A program made the position numbers and the translations under genes. From Silvimonas amylolytica (lineage in GTDB: Bacteria > Pseudomonadota > Gammaproteobacteria > Burkholderiales > Chitinibacteraceae), in contig NZ_BMLY01000005.1 of the NCBI RefSeq assembly GCF_014645555.1, positions 240,253-304,252 of the forward strand: a DNA stretch of 64,000 nucleotides, written 5' to 3'. Position 1 is the stretch's first letter. Each line of letters opens with the position of its first letter. The notes beneath the pieces were generated by a model that made no database searches, was not told the DNA's origin, and saw nothing but the letters and a program-made list of their open reading frames with translations. Below, piece by piece: positions 9,858 through 19,392 of the stretch.

Positions 9858-10309
9858 TCCGGCGCAGGTCGCCACAGCCGGATCATTTCTTCGCTGCGGG
9901 TTTCATCCGTAAAACGGCCCTGTTCGACAAACCCGGCTTGTTGATAGAGGGCAAGCGCTCGCGTATTGAGGGCTTGCGCCACGAGTAGTACGGTTTGGCC
10001 AGCGGCCAGTTGCAGAGCGACTTCAAGCAATGCCAGGCCTATGCCTTGCCGCTGCGCCTTCGGGATGACCGCGAGCGATGACACCAACTGCATGCCACCT
10101 TGCAGGGCCGACAACGCCACCACGCCTGCTATTTCATCGCCCCGCATTGCGCCCAGATAACGTGCCGGGTCTACGGTCACAGCGGCGGCCTCTGGCAACC
10201 AGGGCGCTTCTGGCGCCGCACACTGCATCACGAATGCAATCTGCGCCGCGACGGTCGGGCGCGTATGTTCAAGCATGGCGATGGCGATTCCGGGCGGCAC
10301 AGGCATCAC
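9845..10309 (-). CDS. GNAT-family N-acetyltransferase
   Basis: A 154-residue acetyl-CoA-dependent acetyltransferase. The acetyl-CoA loop is seen as SLAVIPKAQRQGIGLALLEV (the family pattern Q/RxxGxG/A), followed by the final conserved ALALYQQAGFVEQGRF. The target is unknown; the family acts on amino groups of small molecules or proteins. It stands alone on the minus strand, and its 3' end overlaps the MFS gene by 13 bases in a convergent arrangement. Confidence 0.85.
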   Translation of the reverse strand: MMPVPPGIAIAMLEHTRPTVAAQIAFVMQCAAPEAPWLPEAAAVTVDPARYLGAMRGDEIAGVVALSALQGGMQLVSSLAVIPKAQRQGIGLALLEVALQLAAGQTVLLVAQALNTRALALYQQAGFVEQGRFTDETRSEEMIRLWRPAPDQSI

Positions 10310-10354
10310 TCTTCCCTTTTCAGATGATCATCGGATCACTCGCTGTTCTACCCC

Positions 10355-10390
10355 AAAAACAATGCCCGCAACGGATAACCGTGCGGGCAT
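10355..10390 (-). terminator. Terminator after dacC
   Basis: Read on the minus strand, ATGCCCGCA pairs with TGCGGGCAT across an 11-base loop and is followed by TGTTTTTGGGG. It lies 27 bases beyond the dacC stop. Confidence 0.75.
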
Positions 10391-10417
10391 GGCTGGGCCT
10401 GGGTGTGATTCAGGCGT

Positions 10418-11572
10418 TTATTTGCCGCCAAACCACTTGTGGAACATCAGTTTGATACTGTCGATCAGGCGACCAAAGAAGCCGGCTTCATCTACGTTTT
10501 CCAGCGCTTGTGCCGGGTACTGACCGATGACTTTGCCTTGATCGAGTACATCAATCGTACCCAGTTTCTGGCCGGCCTTGATCGGTGCAATCAGCGGTTC
10601 ATCCAGCTTCACTTGTGTGGTCAGCTTGTTGCCATCGCCTTTGGGGACAGTGACGAACTGGTCATTGGCGAAGCCGACTTTCACGCTGTCTTCAGCACCC
10701 TTGTAGACCTTCTGGGTCGCCAATACCTGTTTGGCGGCGAACACCTTGGGCGTATCAAAGAATTGCGTCCCCCAGTTCAGCAGTTTGGCCGATTCATTGG
10801 CACGGATTTCGTCACCTGTCGTGCCGACCACCACGGAGATCAACCGGCGGCCATCCTTATGCGTGCTGGCGACCAGATTAAAACCGGCGGAGTTGGTGTG
10901 GCCGGTTTTCATGCCGTCCACATTAGGATCGCGGTACAACAAGAGGTTGCGGTTCGGCTGGCGGATCTTGTTATACGAGAACTCCTTCATGGAGTAGATC
11001 GGGTAGAACTCCGGGTAGTCACGGATGATGGCCGCGGCGATTTTTCCAAGGTCAGCCACCGTCATATAGTGATTCGGGTCTGGCAAACCGGTGGAGTTCA
11101 TGAAGTGCGAGCCCGTCATGCCCAGGCGCTGTGCCTGCTGGTTCATCATCTGGGCAAACACTTCTTCGCTGCCGGCAATGGCTTCAGCCAGCGTGACGCA
11201 GGCATCGTTGCCAGACTGCACGATCATGCCCTTGATCAGGTCATCGACGCTGGCCGGGGTTTTCGGGTCCAGGAACATGCGTGAACCTTCGGTTTTCCAG
11301 CCTTTGGTGGAGACCGTCAGTTGCTGGTCCAGGCGGATACGGCCTTCCTTGACCGACTTGAACACCACATAGGCGGTCATCAGTTTGGTCAGACTGGCGG
11401 GCTCCACGCGCATATTGGCATCGCGGGAGGCCAACTCGCTGCCGCTCTGGAAGTCCGTCAGGTAATACGCTTTGGCATTGATCTCGGGAACGGGAGGTGT
11501 AAAAGCCTGAGCCGAGGCGGCGAACAGGAGGGAACAAGCAATCAGCGTACGGGTCAGGTTTCTGGAGATCAT
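10418..11572 (-). CDS. dacC: D-alanyl-D-alanine carboxypeptidase (PBP5/6 type)
   Basis: A 384-residue periplasmic serine peptidase that removes the terminal D-Ala from peptidoglycan pentapeptides. A signal peptide ends at ASAQAF. The three active-site motifs are present: SLTK (in RVEPASLTKLMTAYVV), SGN (VQSGNDACVTLAE) and KTG (DGMKTGHTNSAGF). The C-terminal beta-domain and the amphipathic membrane anchor (GRLIDSIKLMFHKWFGGK) follow, as in PBP5 and PBP6. The ATG at 11572 is used; the frame also opens at a TTG three codons earlier. The split between dacA and dacC cannot be made from sequence alone, so the symbol is tentative. Confidence 0.9.
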   Translation of the reverse strand: MISRNLTRTLIACSLLFAASAQAFTPPVPEINAKAYYLTDFQSGSELASRDANMRVEPASLTKLMTAYVVFKSVKEGRIRLDQQLTVSTKGWKTEGSRMFLDPKTPASVDDLIKGMIVQSGNDACVTLAEAIAGSEEVFAQMMNQQAQRLGMTGSHFMNSTGLPDPNHYMTVADLGKIAAAIIRDYPEFYPIYSMKEFSYNKIRQPNRNLLLYRDPNVDGMKTGHTNSAGFNLVASTHKDGRRLISVVVGTTGDEIRANESAKLLNWGTQFFDTPKVFAAKQVLATQKVYKGAEDSVKVGFANDQFVTVPKGDGNKLTTQVKLDEPLIAPIKAGQKLGTIDVLDQGKVIGQYPAQALENVDEAGFFGRLIDSIKLMFHKWFGGK

Positions 11573-11694
11573 GGCGGGCAATTCGGGTAACTGAGACTAA
11601 CGGGTGGCGAAGGGTAGCACCGGCACTTGGTGGCCGGCCCGGTATTATGTCCGCGTTTCGACCGCTTGGGGTGCAAACTGGTTCGCTTGTCCGA

Positions 11695-11726
11695 CAAAAA
11701 GAAAAAGCGCCCCGTCAGCGAGGCGC
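11695..11726 (-). terminator. Terminator after the PhzF-like gene
   Basis: On the minus strand GCGCCTC pairs with GGGGCGC (one wobble pair), followed by TTTTTCTTTTTG, 24 bases past the stop of the PhzF-like gene. Confidence 0.7.
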
Positions 11727-11749
11727 CGGTTTTATGTCGATGACATTAG

Positions 11750-12616
11750 TCAGGCGAGCGCACTGCCCGTGTTATCTGGCCAGTCAAACTCACCCCGCCC
11801 CACTTCAGTCACGCGGCCGCCGACGCGAATTTGTTTGTCGGCATCGATCTGCAACGTCAGATGCGCCAGCCGGTTGACGCCGTGCCCCTGCACCATGCTG
11901 GCCTTGAGCGGCAGGGTAGTGGTCTGTTCAGCCAGTAACCAGCCGCCCAGATTGGCGCAAGCCGAACCGGTACCATGATCCTCGGCCAGTTGTCCGTTCT
12001 GTACCCAGAAAAAGCGCGCCACGATTTCATCATCGCCCCAGGCCCAAACCAATGTCTGGGTGATGCCGCGCTCGTTCTTCGCATGCTGGTTCATCAACGC
12101 CAGATCCGGCGCGCAGGCCTGAACAGCAGCCACGCTGGCTAGCGGCACAATCAATTGTTCGGTGCCCGTGTTTACAAAACGCGGTGTCCCTGCGACCTGA
12201 TCCGGTGCAATGCCCAATGCTTGCGCCATGATGTCTGCTGCCGGTGCAAAACGGTAGGTGGGCGCATTGGCGCTTAACATCATGCGATTGTGCTCATGGG
12301 CTTCCACCGGGATTACGCCCGCTTTGAACGCCAGCGCCAGCTGCTGCTTGCCCAGCGTCTGTGCCAACACCCAGGCTGTACCCAGCGTCGGATGACCCGC
12401 AAAGGGCAACTCATAGGTCGGCGTAAAGATACGAACTTGCGCATCGGCTTTGTCTGACGGGAACACAAACGTGGTTTCAGAGAGATTGAGTTGCTGTGCC
12501 AGCGTTTGCATGGCGGTGTCATCCAGCCCGCGCGCATCTTCAAACACGGCGAGCGGGTTGCCCGCCCAGGCGGTTTCGGCAAAGACGTTGACGATGCGGT
12601 AATGGTAGCTGGCCAT
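11750..12616 (-). CDS. PhzF-family isomerase-like protein
   Basis: A 288-residue protein of the PhzF/diaminopimelate-epimerase fold. The N-terminus YHYRIVNVFAETAWAGNPLA, the motif LNLSETTFVF with its catalytic-type Glu, the segment ELPFAGHPTLGTAWVLA and the later DHGTGSACANLGGW are all family hallmarks. In Pseudomonas, PhzF isomerises a phenazine precursor, but most chromosomal copies such as this have no known substrate and no phenazine genes are nearby. It is a single-gene unit, divergent from pcnB across about 340 bases, with its own terminator. Confidence 0.85.
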   Translation of the reverse strand: MASYHYRIVNVFAETAWAGNPLAVFEDARGLDDTAMQTLAQQLNLSETTFVFPSDKADAQVRIFTPTYELPFAGHPTLGTAWVLAQTLGKQQLALAFKAGVIPVEAHEHNRMMLSANAPTYRFAPAADIMAQALGIAPDQVAGTPRFVNTGTEQLIVPLASVAAVQACAPDLALMNQHAKNERGITQTLVWAWGDDEIVARFFWVQNGQLAEDHGTGSACANLGGWLLAEQTTTLPLKASMVQGHGVNRLAHLTLQIDADKQIRVGGRVTEVGRGEFDWPDNTGSALA

Positions 12617-12781
12617 GCGAAATCTCCGTATTGGATGGAACTGGCTTTACTATGCCCTGCTGGTTGTACATTCCGGCAGCGGCAGTGTGGCAATCTTCGC
12701 TGGATGACAGTTGAATTGACCGCTTCTATGCGCCATGCTTTTTTGTGCATGACGATTGCCGCAGTTGCACCATGCTGACTG

Positions 12782-12958
12782 TATAATAAGCGCCTTTGTT
12801 TTCAGGGCCGCTAACGAAACTGCCCTGGCCACGTGAGCGTGCCGTGTTCGCCCGGGTGGTTTGGTTAGCGGCTTGACTGGCCCGAAACGGGCCGCTTGCG
12901 GCAAGACTGGCGTTAGCCAAGAACTGACCCCTGTCTGCCGGTTTTCTTTGGTCAAACG
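12782..12958 (+). promoter_or_regulatory. pcnB promoter and structured leader
   Basis: A perfect TATAAT lies at 12782-12787, but the -35 is weak: TTGCCG stands 20 bases upstream. The roughly 170-base leader contains a 9-bp perfect inverted repeat, GCCGCTAAC (12807) with GTTAGCGGC (12864). It also has a strong hairpin GGCCCG-AAA-CGGGCC (12879-12893) and TGGC-GTTA-GCCA (12908-12919). The second GTTAGC at 12912 could also pair with the upstream GCTAAC, giving two exclusive folds. The rest of the gap, 12617-12781, shows nothing I can name. Confidence 0.5.
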
Positions 12959-14317
12959 ATGATTCGCAAATTGATCGGCAAGGTGTTGCGCCGCCCGGGC
13001 AAACGGGTTTTGCATGCTAAACACTACGGTGTACGCCGCGAGGATATTCACTCCGGCGCGCTCAAAGTGTGTGATCGCCTGCAAGAAGCAGGTTATGAGG
13101 CCTATGTCGTCGGGGGCGCAGTGCGCGACCTGATGTTGGGCAAGTCTCCCAAAGACTTTGACGTTGCCACCAGCGCCACGCCCGAACAGGTTCGGCACGT
13201 GTTTAACCGCTCGCGCATTATTGGCCGGCGGTTTCGCATTGTGCACGTGCCGTTTTACGATCGTGGCGGTGAAGAAATCATCGAAGTCACGACGTTCCGT
13301 GGCGCCGGCGAAGCGCCGACTGATGAGTCGGGCCGAATCCTGCGTGACAATGTCTATGGCTCGCTGGAAGACGATGCGCTGCGCCGCGACTTCACGGTCA
13401 ACGCGCTGTATTACGACCCCTCACGCGAAGAAATCCTGGATTTCCATCACGGGGTGGATGATCTGGAAGCGCGCCGTCTGGTGATGATTGGTGATCCGGG
13501 CATCCGTTACCGTGAAGATCCGGTGCGCATGCTGCGCGCCATTCGCCTCTCCGCCAAGCTGGGGCTGGACATTGCCCCACCGACGCGCAAACCGATCAGC
13601 GAGTGCGCCGGTCTGCTGCAGAATATCCCGTCTGCACGCCTGTTTGACGAGATGATGAAGCTGTTGCTGTCTGGCCGGGCGTGGGACTGTTTGATGGCGC
13701 TCAAGGCCGATGGCCTGCACAAGTATTTGTTCCCGGTGCTGGATCAGTTGCTCAAGTCCCCGCAGACCACGGCTTTCTTGCAAAAGGCGCTGGCCAATAC
13801 CGACAAACGCCTGGCGGAAGACAAGCCTGTTTCGGCCGGTTTTCTGTTCGCAGCCTTGCTCTGGCATGAAGTTGAGGCTGCCTGGCAAAAGAAACAGGCC
13901 GCGGGTGAGTACCCGGTGCCAGCGTTGATGGCCGCCATGAACGAAGTGGAAACCACTGTCGAAAAACGTCTGGCGATCCCCAATCGTTATGGGGCTGCCA
14001 TGAAGGAAATCTGGTTGCTGCAACCGCGTTTTGAACAACGCGTCGGCAGTCGGCCTTTCCGCTTGTTTGAACAGCAGCGTTTCCGCGCGGCCTATGACTT
14101 CCTTGCGCTGCGTGGCGAGTGCGGCCTTGTTGATAAAGAACTGGTTGAATGGTGGACGCAGTTCCAGTACTGCGATGACGATACCCGCTCAGCCATGATT
14201 GCCCGCGTGACCGGCCCGCAAAAAGGCCCGGATCGCAAACGTCGCCGCCGTCGTCCGACGGGTAAGGCCGGTGGGGCCGCCAAGGGTGGCGCCGAGAGCA
14301 GTGGTGGCAACGAGTAA
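12959..14317 (+). CDS. pcnB: Poly(A) polymerase I
   Basis: A 452-residue class II nucleotidyltransferase that adds poly(A) tails to RNA and so marks it for decay. The head domain shows GGAVRDLMLG (residues 52-61) and the metal-binding Asp pair DFD at 66-68, followed by RIIGRRFRIVHVPF and LRRDFTVNALYYD. The neck and body helices follow (YREDPVRMLRAIRLSAKLGL). The N-terminal basic segment and the Arg/Lys-rich tail (KRRRRRPTGKAGG) mark PcnB rather than the CCA-adding enzyme, and the length agrees. It starts a same-strand run with folK, panB, an HD hydrolase and panC, and has a long structured leader. Confidence 0.95.
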   Translation: MIRKLIGKVLRRPGKRVLHAKHYGVRREDIHSGALKVCDRLQEAGYEAYVVGGAVRDLMLGKSPKDFDVATSATPEQVRHVFNRSRIIGRRFRIVHVPFYDRGGEEIIEVTTFRGAGEAPTDESGRILRDNVYGSLEDDALRRDFTVNALYYDPSREEILDFHHGVDDLEARRLVMIGDPGIRYREDPVRMLRAIRLSAKLGLDIAPPTRKPISECAGLLQNIPSARLFDEMMKLLLSGRAWDCLMALKADGLHKYLFPVLDQLLKSPQTTAFLQKALANTDKRLAEDKPVSAGFLFAALLWHEVEAAWQKKQAAGEYPVPALMAAMNEVETTVEKRLAIPNRYGAAMKEIWLLQPRFEQRVGSRPFRLFEQQRFRAAYDFLALRGECGLVDKELVEWWTQFQYCDDDTRSAMIARVTGPQKGPDRKRRRRRPTGKAGGAAKGGAESSGGNE

Positions 14318-14323
14318 GACGTG

Positions 14324-14812
14324 ATGAATACGCTTCACCGTGCCTTTGTCGCATTGGGCGCCAATCTGGATGACCCGGCAGCACAACTGTCTGCCGCCGT
14401 GGCGGCTTTGGGTCAGCTACCGGCCACCACGTTGGTGAAGTGTTCGCGCTTTTACGCTTCTGCGCCAGTTGGATACGCGGACCAACCGGATTTTGTGAAC
14501 GCCGTGGCAGAAATCAGCACCGCGCTGACGCCAGACGAACTGTTGCAGGGCTTGCTGCAGATCGAGTCCGCACAAGGCCGCGAGCGCACCTTCCGCAACG
14601 CCCCGCGCACGCTGGATCTGGATGTACTGTTGTATGACAGCATCACCCGGCATGACGCGCATCTGATCATTCCACACCCCCGCATGCACGAGCGCGCCTT
14701 TGTGTTGGTGCCGCTTGCCGAAATCGCGCCAGATGTTGTGATCCCGGGTTTAGGACCTGCAACGACCTTCCTGGGGAAAGTCGCGAGCCAGTCCCTGCAT
14801 CCATTGGGCTAA
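14324..14812 (+). CDS. folK: HPPK: 6-hydroxymethyl-dihydropterin pyrophosphokinase
   Basis: A 162-residue enzyme that transfers pyrophosphate from ATP to 6-hydroxymethyl-7,8-dihydropterin in folate synthesis. Family features are the start AFVALGANLDDP, the pterin-binding region (YASAPVGYADQPDFVNAVAE) and the signature RTLDLDVLLYD followed by IPHPRMHERAFVLVPLAEIAP. The ATG at 14324 follows a GTG at 14321, and either could be used. It begins 6 bases after pcnB, so the two are probably co-transcribed, an order common in Betaproteobacteria and Gammaproteobacteria (pcnB-folK-panB-panC). Confidence 0.95.
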   Translation: MNTLHRAFVALGANLDDPAAQLSAAVAALGQLPATTLVKCSRFYASAPVGYADQPDFVNAVAEISTALTPDELLQGLLQIESAQGRERTFRNAPRTLDLDVLLYDSITRHDAHLIIPHPRMHERAFVLVPLAEIAPDVVIPGLGPATTFLGKVASQSLHPLG

Positions 14813-14908
14813 ACTGCGATTTGCGCGCTGCACCAATCCGGCGCAGCGCAGCCGTTTTCTGCACCGGTTGCAACCCGCTACAGCCGTTTTCGACAGGAAG
14901 TAAACATC

Positions 14909-15700
14909 ATGAAAGTCACCGTCAATACCCTGAACAAAATGAAGCAGGATGGCCAGAAGATCGCCATGCTGACCTGCTACGAAGCCAGCTTTGCCACGCT
15001 CCTTGATGAAGCTGGTGTTGATGTCCTGCTGATTGGGGATTCGCTTGGCAACACGGTTCAGGGTCAGACTTCGACGCTTCCGGTGACACTGGACCATATG
15101 ATTTACCACACGGCATGTGTGGCTAAAGGCACCAAAGATGCCATGGTACTGGCTGATCTGCCGTTTGGTGCGTATCAAGCCAGCCCGCAGCAAGCGTTTG
15201 ATAGCGCAGTGCGGCTGATGCAGGCCGGTGCCGAAATGGTGAAGCTGGAAGGCGGCATGGTCATGGTAGAGACGGTGGATTTCCTTGTGAATCGCGGCAT
15301 TCCCGTCTGTATGCACATTGGCCTGCAGCCGCAATCCGTCAATATCTACGGCGGTTACAAGGTACAAGGCAAGACCGAAACCGAAGCCGAAACCCTCAAG
15401 CGTGACGCGCTGGCGCTGCAAGCTGCGGGAGCGAGCCTCGTGCTGATGGAGATGGTGCCGGCCGCCGTCGCCACAGAGGTCACCCGATTGCTGACGATTC
15501 CAACCATCGGCATTGGCGCGGGGGTGGACTGTGACGGCCAGGTTCTGGTGTTGCACGACATGCTGGGCATTTATCCGGGCAAGAAAGCCCGCTTCGTGAA
15601 GAATTTCATGACCGGTGCCAGCAGCATTCAGGGTGCGGTCGAGAGCTATGTCAAAGCCGTCAAGGGCAGCACCTTCCCGGCTGAAGAGCACTCGTTCTGA
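14909..15700 (+). CDS. panB: 3-methyl-2-oxobutanoate hydroxymethyltransferase
   Basis: A 263-residue TIM-barrel enzyme that adds a hydroxymethyl group from methylene-tetrahydrofolate to ketoisovalerate, the first step of pantothenate synthesis. The markers are [20 protein letters not shown], the magnesium-binding Asp in [30 protein letters not shown] and the C-terminal [26 protein letters not shown] lies about 8 bases before the ATG. Its stop overlaps the next start in an ATGA, so translation of the HD gene is probably coupled. panC follows one gene later and completes the branch. Confidence 0.96.
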   Translation: MKVTVNTLNKMKQDGQKIAMLTCYEASFATLLDEAGVDVLLIGDSLGNTVQGQTSTLPVTLDHMIYHTACVAKGTKDAMVLADLPFGAYQASPQQAFDSAVRLMQAGAEMVKLEGGMVMVETVDFLVNRGIPVCMHIGLQPQSVNIYGGYKVQGKTETEAETLKRDALALQAAGASLVLMEMVPAAVATEVTRLLTIPTIGIGAGVDCDGQVLVLHDMLGIYPGKKARFVKNFMTGASSIQGAVESYVKAVKGSTFPAEEHSF

Positions 15701-16308
15701 TGAATGCCGCCGCGGATTTCGCCGCAATCACGTCTTTTGTGCTCGAACTGGAAAAGCTCAAGGGCGTGTTGCGCAAGAACCGGCCTTTGGGTCAGACCCG
15801 CTTTGAGAATACGGCTGAACATAGCTGGCAGATTTGTCTGCTGGCCATGTCCGTCTTGCCGCATGCCGCAGAGCCCGTTGATATGGGGCGCGTTATCCAG
15901 CTTTTGCTGGTGCACGACATCCCCGAGATTGATGCCGGCGACGTGAATGTCTATGACGCTGCCGGGCGCGCTGCCGCAGAAGCAAAGGAAGACGCGGGTG
16001 CCGCGCGGATATTCGGCCTCTTGCCCGCAGAGACCGGCGCCCAGATGTATGCCCTGTGGCGTGAGTTCACCACAGGTACCTGTGCCGAGGCCCGCTACGC
16101 CCGCGCGATCGACCGCATGATGCCAGTGCTGCAGAACCTCAACAGTGCAGGTCAAAGCTGGCGCGAGAACGGTATTCGTATCGACCAGGTCACGCGGATG
16201 AACCACCCCAAAATATCGGGCATGTTCCCGACCTTGTGGCCGCTGATTGAACAGCAACTGCAAGACGCGGTAGCGCGTGGCGATCTTGGCCCGGCCAGTG
16301 CCGACTGA
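15700..16308 (+). CDS. HD-domain phosphohydrolase (YfbR/HDDC2-like)
   Basis: A 202-residue metal-dependent HD-superfamily hydrolase. The metal ligands are visible as FENTAEHSW (His) and [14 protein letters not shown] (the HD pair), with a later Asp in [12 protein letters not shown]. Related proteins (YfbR, HDDC2) remove phosphate from deoxynucleoside 5'-monophosphates; the substrate here is inferred. It sits between panB and panC with a 4-base overlap to panB and a 50-base gap to panC. A link to pantothenate or cofactor metabolism is possible but unproved. Confidence 0.85.
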   Translation: MNAAADFAAITSFVLELEKLKGVLRKNRPLGQTRFENTAEHSWQICLLAMSVLPHAAEPVDMGRVIQLLLVHDIPEIDAGDVNVYDAAGRAAAEAKEDAGAARIFGLLPAETGAQMYALWREFTTGTCAEARYARAIDRMMPVLQNLNSAGQSWRENGIRIDQVTRMNHPKISGMFPTLWPLIEQQLQDAVARGDLGPASAD

Positions 16309-16358
16309 GATCGCGCCCGTTAACCTTATTTACAGTTCCAGATCGTTTCAGGTTTGCC

Positions 16359-17198
16359 ATGAAAATCATCCATACCATCGCTGAACTGCGCGCCTGGCGC
16401 GCCACCGTGGGCAAAGTGGCCTTTGTGCCTACCATGGGTAATCTGCATCAGGGTCATATGGCGTTGATCCGTGCCGCGCTTGAAGAGACCGACCATGTCG
16501 TCGTCAGCATCTTTGTGAACCGTTTGCAGTTTGGTCAGGGCGAAGACTTTGACCGTTATCCGCGCACGCTCGCGTCAGATGCTGCGCTGATTGAAGAAGT
16601 CGCACCCCATGCGGTGGTGTTTGCACCGGACGAAAAAGAGCTGTACCCGCATGTCGTGCAGCACTACAAGGTAGACCCGCCGGCCATTCAGGACGAACTC
16701 TGTGGCGCGTTCCGCCCGGGGCATTTCCAGGGTGTGGCCACGGTAGTGACCAAGCTCTTCAACATTGTTCAGCCGACCGTGGCTTGTTTTGGCAAAAAGG
16801 ACTACCAGCAACTCTTCGTGATCCAGAGCATGGTGGAAGAACTGAACATGCCGCTGCAGATCATCCCGGTGGATACCGGCCGTGCCGAAACGGGTTTGGC
16901 ACTGTCGTCCCGCAATGGGTACCTGAGCCCGGAAGAGCGCACCGAAGCCGCACGGATCTATTTCCATTTGACCCGCATGCGGGATGCCATCCTGGGCGGT
17001 GAGCGTGATTACGAGAAACTCGCCAACGAAACCATGGCCGATCTGACCGCTCGCGGGTGGGCCCAGATTGACTACGTAGAAGCCCGCAACGCACATACGC
17101 TCAAGCCGGCCACGCATACCGACCACCACATCGTATGGCTGATTGCGGCCCGTCTGGGCAAGACACGGTTGATCGATAATCTGGAAATCGACCTGTAA
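16359..17198 (+). CDS. panC: Pantothenate synthetase
   Basis: A 279-residue ATP-dependent ligase that joins pantoate to beta-alanine. The family HIGH-like loop is [14 protein letters not shown], followed by [20 protein letters not shown], the pantoate site [31 protein letters not shown] and the ATP-site loop [13 protein letters not shown]. It shares a transcription direction with panB. The L-aspartate decarboxylase gene panD, which makes beta-alanine, is not in the window. A strong terminator follows. Confidence 0.96.
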   Translation: MKIIHTIAELRAWRATVGKVAFVPTMGNLHQGHMALIRAALEETDHVVVSIFVNRLQFGQGEDFDRYPRTLASDAALIEEVAPHAVVFAPDEKELYPHVVQHYKVDPPAIQDELCGAFRPGHFQGVATVVTKLFNIVQPTVACFGKKDYQQLFVIQSMVEELNMPLQIIPVDTGRAETGLALSSRNGYLSPEERTEAARIYFHLTRMRDAILGGERDYEKLANETMADLTARGWAQIDYVEARNAHTLKPATHTDHHIVWLIAARLGKTRLIDNLEIDL

Positions 17199-17222
17199 CG
17201 GGCCCGGTTTAAGGCAAACAGA

Positions 17223-17246
17223 AACCCCGCATCGCGGGGTTTTTGT
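17223..17246 (+). terminator. Terminator after panC
   Basis: AACCCCGC-ATC-GCGGGGTT followed by TTTTG; it closes the pcnB-to-panC transcript and faces the convergent LysE gene. Confidence 0.85.
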
Positions 17247-17264
17247 TTGGGCGTGTCTGCGAAC

Positions 17265-17879
17265 TTACTTGCGTGCCAGCGCCAGCAAACCGCCCACGGC
17301 GAAAAATGCACCACCGCAACCGCGGTTGAACCAGCGTACCCGCTTGGGTTGCTGCAACCACGCGGCCAGACGCGCGCCGCCTGCGGCGTAGGCAATCTGC
17401 CAACTCGACTCAATGATGAAAAAGGAGACCAGCAGGACGCACCATTGCTGCTGCTGGGGCAGATGCGGATCAATGAATTGCGGCAGGAACGCACCCGCAA
17501 ACAGAATGGCTTTGGGGTTAGACAACGCCACCGTCAGGCCCAGCCTGAAGCGGCTGGCCGTGCTATTGCTGTTGGCTTTTGGTAGCGCCAGTGTTTCCCC
17601 GGCTCGCCAGCATTGAATACCCAGATACACCAGGTAGGCTGCACCAACCAGCTTGAGCAACAGAAACAAAGTGGCCGAGGCGGCCAGAATGGCAGCCAGA
17701 CCAAATGCCGATGCAGTGAACAACAGGGCCAGACCGGTACACGCACCTGCCATGGTTGCTGTTGTGGCTTTCCAGCCATAGCGCGTCCCGTGGGAGAGCA
17801 TCAGCAACATGTTGGGGCCCGGCGTGGCAGAGATCAGCAAGGTGGTCAGCACAAACGCCAGCCAGAGATCGAAACGCAT
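17265..17879 (-). CDS. LysE/RhtB-family amino-acid exporter
   Basis: A 204-residue inner-membrane protein with about six hydrophobic segments. The conserved N-terminal stretch LISATPGPNMLLMLSHGTRYG and the later LSNPKAILFAGAFLPQFID are the family signatures. LysE/RhtB proteins export amino acids such as lysine, homoserine or threonine, or metabolites, but the substrate cannot be read from sequence. It is transcribed on its own, convergent with panC. The upstream 110 bases to argA show no clear operator. Confidence 0.88.
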   Translation of the reverse strand: MRFDLWLAFVLTTLLISATPGPNMLLMLSHGTRYGWKATTATMAGACTGLALLFTASAFGLAAILAASATLFLLLKLVGAAYLVYLGIQCWRAGETLALPKANSNSTASRFRLGLTVALSNPKAILFAGAFLPQFIDPHLPQQQQWCVLLVSFFIIESSWQIAYAAGGARLAAWLQQPKRVRWFNRGCGGAFFAVGGLLALARK

Positions 17880-17992
17880 GGTATTTCCTTGGAGTACGGC
17901 AAAGACGACCGTCCGACTATACCGCCGTCATGCCTCTACCGACGAGATACAACGCCGGCCGCGCGCGACCAGTACAGCCCGGTGAGCAAGGC

Positions 17993-19306
17993 TCAGAGCA
18001 GCGACTTGATAAAGACCTTGGAGCGGCGCTGATAGTTGTAGAGGCTCTTTTTTTCCATCGGCAATTCGTCAACGGTGCCGTGGGTAAAACCGCGCTCGAC
18101 AAACCAGTGCGAGGTTCGCGTGGTCAGTGCAAACAACGAGCGCAAACCCTGGCTGCGCGCTTGTTGTTCGACGTGGCGCAATAGCACAGCGCCACGATCT
18201 TCGTCGCGATAATCCGGGTGGACGACCAGGCAGGCCATCTCAGCCATCTGGCTATCCGGGAACGGGTGAACCGCCACACAACCGATGATCTTGCCGTCGT
18301 GCTCCAGCACGGAATAGCGGTTGATTTCACGCTCCAGCAACTCACGGCCACGCTTGACCAGAACGCCTTGTTCTTCCAGCGGTTCAATCAACTGCAACAT
18401 GCCACCAACGTCATCAATCACGGCCTGGCGCAGGGTTTCCAGTGTCTCGCGAGAGATCATGGTGCCCACGCCTTCGTGGCTGAAGAGCTCCATCAACATG
18501 GCACCATCTTCGTTGTGGCTGACAAGGTGGGCCCGCGCCACGCCACGCCGCACGGCTTTGATGGCGCAAGGCAGGTACAGGCGTACGTCTTCGTTAACGT
18601 TGGGGTTGGCCGCCAGAAATTGCTCGGCTTCCAGCGCAGTCATCTCGGTCTGCAACTCGCCAGTGGCATCCACAACGCCTTCATGACCAAACAGGAACAG
18701 CAGTTTGTGTGCACGCAGGGCAATCGCGGCGCTGGTGGCAACGTCTTCCAGTGTCAGGTTGAACACTTCACCCGTGGGTGAGTAACCCAGCGTCGACAAG
18801 AGCACGATCTCGCCATCTTCCAGCCGGTAATTCACGGCCGTTGTATCTACCTTGCGTACTTCACCGGTGTACATCAGATCCAGTCCGTCACGTACGCCCA
18901 TGGGTTGCGCGGTGACGAAGTTGCCGGCAGAGACGCGGATGTGCGCATTGGCCATGGGCGAGTTGGCCAGACCCATCGACAACAGGGACTCGATATCCAC
19001 GCGAACCTGGCCGACGGCCTGAATCACGCATTCCAGGGTCTCTGCATCCGTCACCCGGACACCTTTGTGGTAATGCATATCCAGCCCGCGCTCAGCCATG
19101 CGGGTTTCGATCTGGGGACGCGCACCATGGACCACCACCAGACGCACGCCCAGGCTCGTCAGCAGATTGATGTCATGGGTAAGCGTAAAAAAGCGGCCGT
19201 CACGGACTACTTCACCACCTAGCGCAATCACAAAAGTACGCCCGCGAAAGGCGTGGATATACGGGGCGGCCTGACGAAACCACTGCACCAAATCACTGGA
19301 CTGCAT
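17993..19306 (-). CDS. argA: N-acetylglutamate synthase
   Basis: A 437-residue two-domain enzyme that acetylates glutamate with acetyl-CoA, the first committed step of arginine synthesis. The N-terminal amino-acid-kinase domain (FRGRTFVIALGGEVV, LVVVHGARPQIETRM) provides the arginine feedback site, and the C-terminal GNAT domain carries VHPDYRDEDRGAVLLRHVE and SHWFVERGFTHG. This is the classical ArgA fusion of Betaproteobacteria and Gammaproteobacteria at the expected length. It is divergent from pagL; the gap holds a 19-base inverted repeat at 19393. Confidence 0.95.
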   Translation of the reverse strand: MQSSDLVQWFRQAAPYIHAFRGRTFVIALGGEVVRDGRFFTLTHDINLLTSLGVRLVVVHGARPQIETRMAERGLDMHYHKGVRVTDAETLECVIQAVGQVRVDIESLLSMGLANSPMANAHIRVSAGNFVTAQPMGVRDGLDLMYTGEVRKVDTTAVNYRLEDGEIVLLSTLGYSPTGEVFNLTLEDVATSAAIALRAHKLLFLFGHEGVVDATGELQTEMTALEAEQFLAANPNVNEDVRLYLPCAIKAVRRGVARAHLVSHNEDGAMLMELFSHEGVGTMISRETLETLRQAVIDDVGGMLQLIEPLEEQGVLVKRGRELLEREINRYSVLEHDGKIIGCVAVHPFPDSQMAEMACLVVHPDYRDEDRGAVLLRHVEQQARSQGLRSLFALTTRTSHWFVERGFTHGTVDELPMEKKSLYNYQRRSKVFIKSLL

Positions 19307-19392
19307 ACACGCTCCAAAGGGGCCGCGCTGCGGGCGCGACGAGTTGGCGTCGGCGCGTGGCCGACTCTGTGCAATTGTAAGGCAAATGGCGG

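Noticed and set aside
12782..12958. 6S RNA or a named riboswitch in the pcnB leader
   Set aside because: The sequence does not match the conserved parts of 6S RNA or any riboswitch I can recall; only the pairing pattern is suggestive, so it is kept as a finding without a name.
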